Shown one piece after another: positions 30,340-38,239 of a stretch of 38,239 nucleotides of DNA. The notes beneath the pieces were generated by a model. That model was given only the letters and a program-made list of their open reading frames with translations, did not search any database and was not told the DNA's origin. Within the stretch, counting starts at the first letter, position 1; each line of letters starts with the position of its first letter. The stretch covers positions 116,358 to 154,596 of the forward strand of contig BFEA01000127.1 in the NCBI GenBank assembly GCA_003427395.1. The letters run 5' to 3'. This stretch comes from Chara braunii (Eukaryota > Streptophyta > Charophyceae > Charales > Characeae). A program made the translations under genes and the position numbers.

Positions 30340-30352
30340 TGGTATCGGAGCC
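30340..30352 (+). other. Primer binding site of element B (tRNA-iMet type)
   Basis: TGGTATCGGAGCC directly after ...TATGAGGT matches the plant initiator-Met primer site TGGTATCAGAGCC with one substitution. It marks the end of the 5' LTR and the plus-strand direction of the element. Confidence 0.85.
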
Positions 30353-30433
30353 GACTTGTGTCGGTTCTGATGATAGTAAGTCGAACTGGCGAGAGGTAGA
30401 AGAAGTCCTCAACCTGCTCATCGAGATTGCCCG

Positions 30434-31553
30434 GTGACTAGATCAAGATCTGCCGAGGCTAGACCAGCTATGCCAATGGCTGACGACAACGCAGCTCCCC
30501 CCAGGGTGATTGTTAGTATTCCTGCCGCTTTTCCTTTCTTCCCCAATCACACCCATCCCGAAGCTTGGTTGGAAGCCGTCCAAGCTCAAGGTTGTAGCGC
30601 GGAAGATCTCCCCCGCGTCATCACCCTCCTGCTTCGCAATACGGCATATGATTGGTTTAGGAAACACAGATGGGTAGATTGGAATACCTTCAAGTGAGCA
30701 TTCTTGGCCAGATTTGATACGGTCAACGAAGATGCTGCTTGGTATGTACTCAAAACTCGACCGCAAGAACCAGGGGAATTGTTGCCTGACTTCGTGGATC
30801 GATTCCAAACTACGTTGGACAAATCAGGGCGAGATGAAAATTTCGTCTGAGACTTGTTCATCGATCATCTACGAAATCCGACGCTAAAAGCTAAGCTGCA
30901 GAAAAAGGTTCCCCCTAAAACGAACTAGTTATCCGCTATCATCACCAAAGCGCTTGAGTTAGACCTGACGGATACAAAGAAATATATCAGTCAGGGAGAC
31001 GAAGACATTACAGACACGATTCAGGATGTAGCAGCGAAACGACGATCGTGGTTACGAGCGGTAGGACGATTCTATCCCCGGCCTGATTATGACCTTCCTG
31101 AAGGGTTCGCCTCTGATATCCCGCCAGCTCCTTCTCTCCCTCCTCCGGCTCTCTCAATGAACCAACAGATAGCAACTGTTAAACCAAAAAGTTCCAAGAT
31201 CCTGCCTCTGTGTCCATAACAAATATGCACTTAGCACAGATGATCCATACAGCTACTACTAAGCAATCTGAATGAATGAGCAATCTGGTCCAAATGCAGG
31301 CGACTCACATGGATTGAATGGAACAGATTATTAACCGGCTAATTAAGCCCAACCCGGCTCCTGCTCGACCTGCCCCTGCATCATTTCGCTTTTGTCTGCC
31401 CCACCTGCACCTGGACATGCACCACAGTTCCCTCCTGCAGCTAGCTTGGCAGGGAGGATTGAGTGTTACAATTGCAAACAGCCCGGGCATTTCGTCCGGG
31501 ACTGTCAGTAGCCAAAACGAAATCAGCCCCCACCTGCCGCAGCCCCCGTAGCT
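30434..31553 (+). pseudogene. Element B: gag
   Basis: The frame starts at 30434, about 80 bp after the primer binding site. It shows a gag-type region (HPEAWLEAVQAQG, YDWFRKHRWVDWNTF, FLARFDTV, PGELLPDFVDRFQTTL) interrupted by TGA or TAG codons near 30695, 30848 and 30927, with a later shift of frame. The CCHC zinc knuckle CYNCKQPGHFVRDC is at 31464-31505, in the frame used by the protease region downstream. Comparison with the gag of A shows the same order and a very similar knuckle. Confidence 0.78.
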
Positions 31554-32990
31554 TTGAATCAAGGACGATTAGTTGCGCTAATGGATACGGCTCGAGATGG
31601 GGAGATCATCGCTTACACCCCTAAGCGATCTTGCCCCTCAATTGCAGTTTCATCGACCTCGGGGGCTCCTTCTTCCGAAGCTGCTGACGTGGTTGATCCG
31701 ACTGAATACCTTCATCTCGCCGGCATGATCGGAACACTCCGACAAGCTCATGACGATCTTAAATGCGTCGAGCGTGAATCTAACCTTGGACCACAGTTTC
31801 GGACGGGAGAAATTGATGTGCTACGAACGCTTAAGCAACTGGACATTCGCGTTCCGGTCCAAGTGGGACATTTGCTCACCATATCTGAAGCTGCAAATCA
31901 CAAGTTGTTGCAATAATATCAGAAAAATCAAAAGTGCATTACATACCAGCGCATACAACGAATGCTAAAAACTAAGGAGGAAGAAGCAGAGGGTGTTGCA
32001 CCGCTTAAACCCGAAGTTGATGAACCCGAAGCCGCGCGAGTAGCTACGATTTTTTTAGCTGAGAAAGATCATTTCGTGCGGGCTCGACCATTGTTGTGAA
32101 AAAGTGATGAATGTGATTGTGAAGTATGGGGCAAACCTTTTAACGCCCTTATCGATACTTGGTCCTCCGCGGTCGCTATATCATTACATACGGTAAGAAG
32201 AACGGGACGACTCAACTCGATTCTCCCTCAATCTCGCAAAGACAACTACGTCTCTGCTGACGAGGAAGCAATGAATATCGTAGGAGTCATTGAGAATGTG
32301 GCCGTGAAGGTTGGACGAGTGCACGTCCTCGTCAACGCCTTGGTCATAGATGTGCACTCATATTTGGTGTTGTTGGGACTGCCTTGGGCAATGGCGGTAG
32401 GTGCTCGCATGCGTTTCGATTCCAAACAGTTGGTGCTTACACAAACAGGGGGAAAACCTCAGACAGTTCCGTTGCGGATTTCCACTCGAGCAGTAAAAAA
32501 GAATCCTGATTCTGCTCAGGTAGGAATGATTCAAGGTCACAATCACGAGGAATTTCCATCTCTGGATAATAGTAGCGGATTCGAAGAGCAGGAGTGCGAA
32601 GAAGAGATGCCCAGTGAGAGTGAGTGGAAACACTTAGTCGAACTTTTCGAGCATGAAACTCAAGAGGAATTTTGGATGGTTCCCATAACCACACGAACCT
32701 TTCACTTAAGTGTTGGAGATAACACACTCGCGCATATGGAAGCCCAGGTCAGTTCCTCGACCTTTCTCGGGGAACCCATCTTGCAAATATCTGACCTAGG
32801 AGACGATTTGGAACCCCCTCGCACTTTGTACGAGGGAACACTTTCCCTACGAGCACGCTATCAACAGGTGAAACAATACCTGGATGTTTTTGTTTCCCCT
32901 CCAATGTCGCTGCTAACAACAGGAGCGACCGTCACTCTTATAAAACGAGAGGCCGAAGCTCCCGTCGACGATGTGTCCGATCTCATGTAG
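31554..32990 (+). pseudogene. Element B: protease region and pol linker
   Basis: One frame with in-frame stops at 31914, 32097 and 32988. Early it has LDIRVPV..LLTISEAANHKLL, matching the same place in element A. Near 32154 the protease active site reads ALIDTWSSAVAIS where A has LDSGSS: the catalytic D-T/S-G has become D-T-W, so the enzyme would be inactive. YLVLLGLPW follows near 32367-32393. The rest, to 32990, is a linker with acidic patches and no known domain, equivalent to 20733-20063 of A. Confidence 0.75.
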
Positions 32991-32993
32991 GTA

Positions 32994-34756
32994 ATGATGG
33001 ATTTAACAGGACTAACCGCGGAAGAAACTACGGCTGATTCGGAAACTGATGCCGAAATTAAAGAGACCGAGATGATTAGCCCTGTTGAATCCCAGATGAT
33101 TGCGATTGTATTTTTTGTCCGCACTAGCAGCTCTATTTTCTCTAATGTCCATGACCGACGGAATCGGCCTGCTGATTGGATTGACATGCCCCTTGAGATA
33201 CCCGATCGACCGACAGTCACTCTACCGAATCACGTCCCCCTGAAATTCCGGAAATCATTGATTAACGTCTTGAATGGGTACGTAGAGGTATTAAGCGTGC
33301 ACGATAACGATATCGGGCTGTCTAACGTGATTGAACATGCCATCCTTACGGGGGATCATCCACCTATTAGCTGCATTCCTTATCGATACTCGCGAGCCCA
33401 ACGGGTGACCGCGTTTCAGCGAATTAAGGAATTCGAAGCTAATGGATGGATCGAACCCGCCATAGGACATTGGTCGTTTCCTGTGGAAATCGTGTTCAAA
33501 AAGGCCGGAGGGATTCACATATGAATCGATTATCAGAAGTTGAACGATACCACAATCAAAGATGTGTACCCCCTTCCTCGGATTGATGTCATTGAGTTGT
33601 TGGATGCGATTGGAGTGCTCGATTTTTCAGTAAGTTTGATGTTCGTCATGGGTTTCATCATCTTCTTGTTCGAGAGGAGGATCGTCCAAAAACGGCATTT
33701 GTGTTGTTCGAAGGTACTTGGCAATGGATTCGATGTACAATGGGCATCTGCAATGCTCCAACAACCTTTCAGCGAGCCATGAACATGGTTTTTCATAACT
33801 TTGTGAGGAAGACACGTCTGGCGCAGAGTATCATCAACTATTGCGTGATTGTGTACATGGATGATATTCTGGTGTACTCGAGTTCTTACGAGGGGCATGT
33901 GCAGCACATGGAATGGACGCAGCATGCATTGAAGGATGCCGGTTTCAAGGTGGCACTCGAGAAATGCCAGTTCTTTCTCACCTCCATTTCCTTCCTTGGA
34001 TACGTGTTGATAGACCAGGGACTCTAACCGGAACCTCAAAAGGTGGCGGCTGTGAGAGACGCGCCCGTGCCCACGACAATCACGCAAGTTTGCGCCTTTT
34101 TGGGCCTGGCCTCGTACTACTGAAGGTTTATCAAGGGTTTCGCGGCGATTGCGGGTTCCCTCACGAATTTGCTGAAAAAGGATCAACCGTTGATTCGGAC
34201 GCCGGAGTGTGATCAAGCGTTTTCGAAACTCAAGGCAGCTCTTATTTCGACCCCGGTCCTTATAAGGCCGGATCCCGAAAAGTCTTTTGTCCTCATCACG
34301 GACTGGCAGCTGGAGGCGATTTCAGCGATCTTGGCCCAGGTGGGACAGAGCAGGCTCGAATACGTGGTGGAATACGCATCTAAGTCGGTGCTTGCCTGCA
34401 AGCGCAATTACGCCGCCCCGACATGAGAATGCTATACGGCTCTGTGGGGAATCAGTCACTTTCGAACCTATTTGTATGGACGGAAGTTCACGCTGGTGAC
34501 CGATCATGAGCCATTATAAGCCTTGAAGAAATCTAAAGATTACTCGGGCATGATCGGGCGATGGGTGACGGTGCTGCAGAGCATGGACTTTAACATTCGT
34601 CATCGGAAGCACGAGAGGCACGAGAATATTGACGGGTTGACACGACTGCACCGACCCGAGAAGGTCTCCAAGAGCGAGGAGGTGATTCCGTGGAACGAGC
34701 CAAAGGATGAGAACGGACCACGGTACGGGCAAGTGGAAATTATGTCGAAGGAGTGA
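32994..34756 (+). pseudogene. Element B: reverse transcriptase and RNase H
   Basis: RT copies element RNA into DNA and RNase H removes the template RNA. The first part is in the same frame as the protease: VPLKFRKSL, HPPISCIPYRYSRAQ, GWIEPAIGHWSFPV, and IDYQKLND after a TGA at 33522. A frameshift near 33640 leads to GICNAPTTFQRAMN, then the catalytic YMDD at 33854-33865, QFFLTSISFLGYV, a degenerate LGLASYY-x-RF, and LTNLLKK. RNase H follows with LITDWQLEA (the usual TDAS altered), HFRTYLYGRKFTLVTDHEPL and the IDGLTRL end. Stops lie near 34025, 34121, 34424 and 34517. The ORF ends at 34754-34756, at the position equivalent to the end of the RNase H ORF in A. Confidence 0.87.
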
Positions 34757-34794
34757 GTGAGACATAGCCTTCGCTCTACCCTCTCTGCAGCCCT

Positions 34795-34795
<1 letters not shown>

Positions 34796-34871
<76 letters not shown>
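34796..34871. repeat. (CT)n microsatellite
   Basis: A pure CT run between the RNase H stop and the ATG of the PHD-integrase ORF. In element A these ORFs overlap by 17 bases with no such tract, so it was probably gained here. Confidence 0.97.
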
Positions 34872-34874
<3 letters not shown>

Positions 34875-34883
34875 CCTCTCATC

Positions 34884-36494
34884 ATGACTACCCCACTTGT
34901 CTCTGCAACCCCTTCGTCCCCTGCTAATTCCGCCCCTCACACCTCCTCGGCCTTCTTCGCCACCCTTCCTGATAAATTCTGCTATTTTTGTACGTGTATT
35001 ACACGGGTCTATAGGATGGACTGTCATCCTTTTGAGACCGAATTCGTTGATTGGGTGGATTGTTCCACATGTGCTAATCGCACGCTCGGCGCCTGTATTA
35101 GGTACCGAACCGACAGTAAAATATGAAAATGCCCTTTGTGTCGAACAGACAAGCTCCCGACAGAGATTCGATTCGAGGCCGCTCGTACGGACGGCCCCGG
35201 ATACGACGAAAAGTATAGGCGGTCGGAGGTCTGGACGGATAAAATTCTATTAGCTAAATTGGCTAGTTTACCATTGGATCATCTCACTAAGCACGACAGA
35301 CGTCGGGCTACCGAGAGATCCCGGGATTACCGATGGATCAACGGTCACCTGGAAAAGCGTAAAATTGACGGATCGGGTTTGTGGTTGACGGTTCCCCATC
35401 CATTCGAGAGATATGATTGGACCCGATCTTCTCATAAAGAGTAGGCTGCTCACTTCGCGATACGTGTCACTGAAGCAACTATAGATCAAAATCGATGGTT
35501 CTAGTCTAATATACGGGACGATGTCAGATATGTGGTCGCCAACTGTCTGGTCTGTGCTGTCGAGCGTGCCCCAATACGGGGACCAAACACGATAGTACCG
35601 ACGGAAGTAGAGCGCCCTTTCCAGCGAGTTAGTATGGACACGACAGATATCGATGTGCCACCTGGCCCAAACCGTTGCGAATATTCCATCCTTTTAGTTT
35701 TAATAGATCATTTTTCCAAATACATCGAGGTCTACCCCTGCAAAACCCGTAAGGCCGCAGAGATAGCCACGTACATTGATCTGTTCCTCTATACCCACCT
35801 AGATACGGAAGAGATTCTAACCGACAACGGGTCCGAATTCAAAGGCGAGGTAGAGGAATTGCTCGCGCGCCGAGGCATTACACTTCGACACACGGCACCG
35901 CACATTTCCCAGTCGAATGGGTTGGCCGAAAATGCCAATCGCATGATTAAGACTGCCCTTCGTAGAAATCTAGCGGCGCATGACACGCGTCCTTGGCCAG
36001 AGATCGTATACCAAATCGTCGGAATTCACTGGGCCACCCCTCACGAATCCACGGGGTTCACCCCCTTTCAGCTTTACACCAATAGCCTCCCATGTGTCGA
36101 TTATCGGGGCAACTCGGAAATTGCCCAAGCAGGGGGTAAAGACACTCGTGCCGCCCTTAACGCCAAGGCCAAAAGGTACGCCGATTTGATGGAAAGGGCC
36201 GTCCCGAAGTTAGCCTGAAAGAAGAGACAAAAAATGACTGATCTAGCCCACGCGAGGCAAGTCCGTAGCTACGAGGCCCGAAATGGGAACTTCGGTCCCC
36301 AACATCAATATAAATTAGGGGACCTGGTGCAGGTACGTAAATGTGCACGGGACCGGAAACTCGCTCCCAAGTTCTCTGGCTGTTTCCGCGTTGTCGAGCT
36401 CGGACCCAACGGTGCCAACACGGTGCGCATTGCGCCCAAGGCCAGCGCCAGCCATAACTTTGTCCCCATTGTCCGCCATACCTCTTATATCTGA
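34884..36494 (+). pseudogene. Element B: PHD-finger plus integrase ORF
   Basis: A single frame of 536 codons without a frameshift but with in-frame stops at 35124, 35442, 35502 and 36216. It starts MTTPL, then a Ser/Pro/Ala-rich stretch and a Cys-rich module: C33-x2-C36, then 23 residues, C60-x2-C63, C71, a TGA where A has Trp, then C83-x2-C86 followed by RTD and PTE. With the A copy this gives a C4HC3 PHD pattern, the His being Leu68 here. Next come the integrase HHCC domain (H-x5-H, CLVC), the core with D in MDTTD, D in TDNGSEF and E in GLAEN (34 residues between the last two), and a C-terminal GPY/F-like domain (KFSGCFRVVELGPNG). No chromodomain was seen. Confidence 0.84.
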
Positions 36495-36886
36495 AGCAAG
36501 ATACGTCTGAGGAGGCGGTTGAAGGAGAAGAAGAAGAAGAAGTCACCGAAGAAGAGGGCGACGCCGAAGAAGAAACGACGGAGGAAGGGAGTTATAATGA
36601 GCACAACGAAGGGGAGCAGAGTGTAGAGGAGGAGGAGGAAGAAAACGACGAAGAGGAGGAAGCCGGATCGGAGTGGGAAGCCTTGCCGAAAGAAGCGGCG
36701 CACACAAGCACAGAGGCGGAAGATACCGAGGCAGCATGTAAGAGGGAAAAGATCGCCGCCGGGAAAAGGCAGCTGGAGTTCACCAGCGGGGCGAACCTGC
36801 GCATCAACGACGACCCGACCCGGGATCCGGAGCCCCCCAAGCCCGAAGATGGCGACCCTGCGGCCACGACTCCGAGCGCATCGTGA
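36458..36886 (+). pseudogene. Element B: acidic C-terminal tail of the integrase ORF
   Basis: An open frame, shifted by one base from the end of the integrase frame, begins YLKQDTSEEAVEG near 36485, runs through Glu/Asp-rich blocks (EEEEEV, EEEEENDEEEEAG) and ends PSAS at 36886. Because it is open right across the integrase stop, I infer that a small indel separated a natural acidic tail of about 130 residues. Element A carries a Ser-rich tail at the same place. It could be a separate small ORF, but no clear own start precedes it. Confidence 0.5.
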
Positions 36887-37397
36887 CGGGGACGGAGCCG
36901 ATCCCCCTCCCCCTCCACCTCAGCCCGTCCCCCAGTTCGTCCACGTACCGATGCGGGGGATCGGCCTTCGTCCCCGGTCATTATCCCGCCGCCCCCTTCA
37001 TTACCTCACCCTCTGTCAGATCTCTACCCCCGTCACCTTCACTCGCAACCCCTTCCCTCCCAATACCTTCCATCACTTCTACTCCACCCGCGTCGCCGTC
37101 ACCGTCCATCCCCATCCTTCCCTTCAATGCGTAACCCCCGTTTTCTGTTTGCATGTCCTTTTGTTTAGTGCCACGAGGGAGCAGAGCAACGTCGTAGAAG
37201 TCTACTACGTAATCACAGGAACCATCCCTGCATGCCGCAATCACGAGCTGTTTCGCCCGACGCTCTTCCGCACTTTCTCCACCCTCTACCCTGACTACCT
37301 CGCCTCCCTCCCTCACAGCGGCGATCGATTTCCCCGCTTTCATAGGATCATCCGCTACGAGGAGCTTCTTCTTGTCAATAACCGTTCAAGGGATTAG
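36849..37397 (+). CDS. Element B ORF3; unknown protein
   Basis: An open frame of 182 codons whose ATG lies 38 bases before the end of the acidic-tail frame, just as ORF3 of element A starts inside the end of its integrase ORF. The first ~40 residues are Arg/Pro-rich. The middle contains VVEVYYVITG, sharing the VYYVI motif with ORF3 of A, followed by ELFRPTLF and RFHRIIRYEELLL. One moderately hydrophobic stretch (TPVFCLHVLLF) is short for a membrane segment. The overlap and the shared motif argue for a real third ORF; the function is unknown, and frame accuracy in this decayed copy is uncertain. Confidence 0.45.
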   Translation: MATLRPRLRAHRDGDGADPPPPPPQPVPQFVHVPMRGIGLRPRSLSRRPLHYLTLCQISTPVTFTRNPFPPNTFHHFYSTRVAVTVHPHPSLQCVTPVFCLHVLLFSATREQSNVVEVYYVITGTIPACRNHELFRPTLFRTFSTLYPDYLASLPHSGDRFPRFHRIIRYEELLLVNNRSRD

Positions 37398-37409
37398 GTA
37401 ATTAGGCTT

Positions 37410-37795
37410 GCCACATTGGATGGCGTCCACACTCTTTCTCATGGTAAGTCGCATATGGAAGGCTCTCCGTAGCGATCGATTGGGGAGATCGACACGTGTC
37501 CCCCGAGCAGCACGAATCAGCAGTTTCGCGAAGATCACGCCATGACGTCAACACATGCTCTGATTCGACGGATTGCGCTGGACTGGGAGTGCAGAGCACA
37601 CGGAGACCTGATGGACCATGATGATGCCACCTGGACGGTCTCCGAAGATTGAAGGGCAGGGGGTTGCATATGACAGGACTACAGAGGATGGGATCCGAAA
37701 CAGCACGAGCCGGCATGCATCATGAAGATCTTGCCACGGATGTTGTCGCCAACTCATACCCCCGGCTCAGTTTTTTTGCTGCTGACATAGATTCT
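37410..37795 (+). repeat. Repeat X, copy 2 (possible start of 3' LTR)
   Basis: Nearly identical to 27113-27492, with a few substitutions and a small deletion. It begins about 12 bp after the ORF3 stop of element B, where a 3' LTR would be expected, but lacks the 75-bp TGTGACG leader and has no obvious polypurine tract before it. The similarity ends abruptly at 37795, next to a GC-rich cluster. Confidence 0.75.
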
Positions 37796-37800
37796 ATGAA

Positions 37801-37900
37801 TCCCCCTCGGCGGCGGACAGGCGCGGCCAAGTCCGCGGCCGCGGCCGAGTCCGCAACCCCGCGGACGCGTCCGCGCGGACGCGTGGCGGCCGTTGGGGAA
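37801..37900. repeat. GC-rich palindrome cluster
   Basis: Dense GCGGCC, CCGCGG and GCGGACGCGTCC motifs, including a perfect 16-bp palindrome at 37860-37875. It resembles the 19056-19150 segment and could be the subterminal region of a DNA transposon inserted in repeat X. Confidence 0.6.
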
Positions 37901-38045
37901 GGGGGGTTGGGAAACGGGAAGTGCCACATGGCGGCGCAACCCCAGCCCCACCCCATCAGGCAAAAAAAAACGAAAAAAATCTAATTTTTGGTTAGGGGGG
38001 AAAGGGCGAAATCGAAGAAAATAGGGATTTCTTTTTTTTTCTTTC

Positions 38046-38046
38046 G

Positions 38047-38084
<38 letters not shown>

Positions 38085-38085
38085 A

Positions 38086-38117
<32 letters not shown>

Positions 38118-38143
38118 GTTGGGGCGGGGTCACCCCGCGCCCC

Positions 38144-38198
<55 letters not shown>
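38046..38198. repeat. Two (TTGA)n microsatellites around a GC hairpin
   Basis: TTGA tetranucleotide runs at 38046-38121 and 38145-38198 are separated by a short GC-rich piece containing GCGGGGT-C-ACCCCGC. A related GC-rich piece follows to the end of the window. No gene is present. Confidence 0.92.
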
Positions 38199-38239
38199 CG
38201 CGGGGGATGGGTCGCCCCACCCCCGCGACCACGGGCGCA

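Larger units (their letters stand above)
27618..37397 (+). mobile_element. Ty3/gypsy element B (decayed)
   Basis: A plus-strand element with the order LTR, primer binding site, gag, protease, RT, RNase H, PHD-finger/integrase ORF and ORF3. It is related to element A in layout and in many protein motifs but clearly diverged. Unlike A it retains RT and RNase H almost complete, though broken by a frameshift and stops. A clear full 3' LTR is not seen; repeat X at 37410 may be its start. A and B lie head to head with about 0.9 kb between their LTRs. Confidence 0.78.

Noticed and set aside
33533-34216. 227-codon minus-strand frame opposite RT of element B
   Set aside because: The plus strand encodes RT with YMDD there; the minus frame is a shadow.

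Overview
The window looks like repeat-rich nuclear DNA of a plant or green-lineage eukaryote. Nearly everything recognisable is mobile-element sequence: Ty3/gypsy LTR retrotransposons with a plant-type initiator-Met tRNA primer site, a plant L1-type LINE, hAT-like and Harbinger-like non-autonomous DNA elements, tRNA-derived SINEs, long GA/CT/TA/TTGA microsatellites and many poly-T/poly-A runs. No convincing single-copy host gene was found. A charophyte alga such as Chara is a guess from overall style, not a demonstration.

Layout. 1-2.75 kb: microsatellite, then a cluster of foldback (hairpin) repeats. 2.75-3.44 kb: pyrimidine tract and one or two tRNA-headed SINE sequences on the minus strand. 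3.87-10.02 kb: a LINE on the plus strand bounded by a perfect 15-bp target-site duplication, with two ~335-bp tandem monomers in its 5' region, a broken ORF1, an endonuclease and an ORF2 C-terminus, but no reverse transcriptase. It sits inside an older, unidentified minus-strand degenerate reading frame. 10-12.7 kb: mostly non-coding, with a 140-bp tandem duplication and a 439-bp Harbinger/Tourist-like MITE flanked by TTA.

12.7-26.7 kb: element A, a decayed minus-strand Ty3/gypsy element: LTR copy, extra ORF3, PHD-finger/integrase ORF, RT/RNase H remnant, two hAT-like insertions, protease, gag, primer binding site and long LTR. One LTR copy (12.7-14.5 kb) may be a solo LTR. 27.6-37.4 kb: element B, a related plus-strand element lying head to head with A: LTR, primer binding site, gag, protease, RT/RNase H, PHD-finger/integrase ORF with an acidic tail, and ORF3. 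The last ~800 bases hold a repeat shared with 27.1 kb, a GC-rich palindrome cluster and TTGA microsatellites.

The most interesting signal comes from comparing A with B. In both, pol is split after RNase H. Integrase lies in a separate ORF that begins M(A/T)TPL and carries a Cys/His-rich module matching a C4HC3 PHD finger before the integrase zinc-binding domain. In both, a further ORF begins overlapping the end of the integrase ORF. Neither copy is intact: stop codons and frameshifts are common, and many stops can be explained by C-to-T or G-to-A changes. The conserved layout nevertheless suggests a Ty3/gypsy lineage with an N-terminal chromatin-reader-like module on its integrase.
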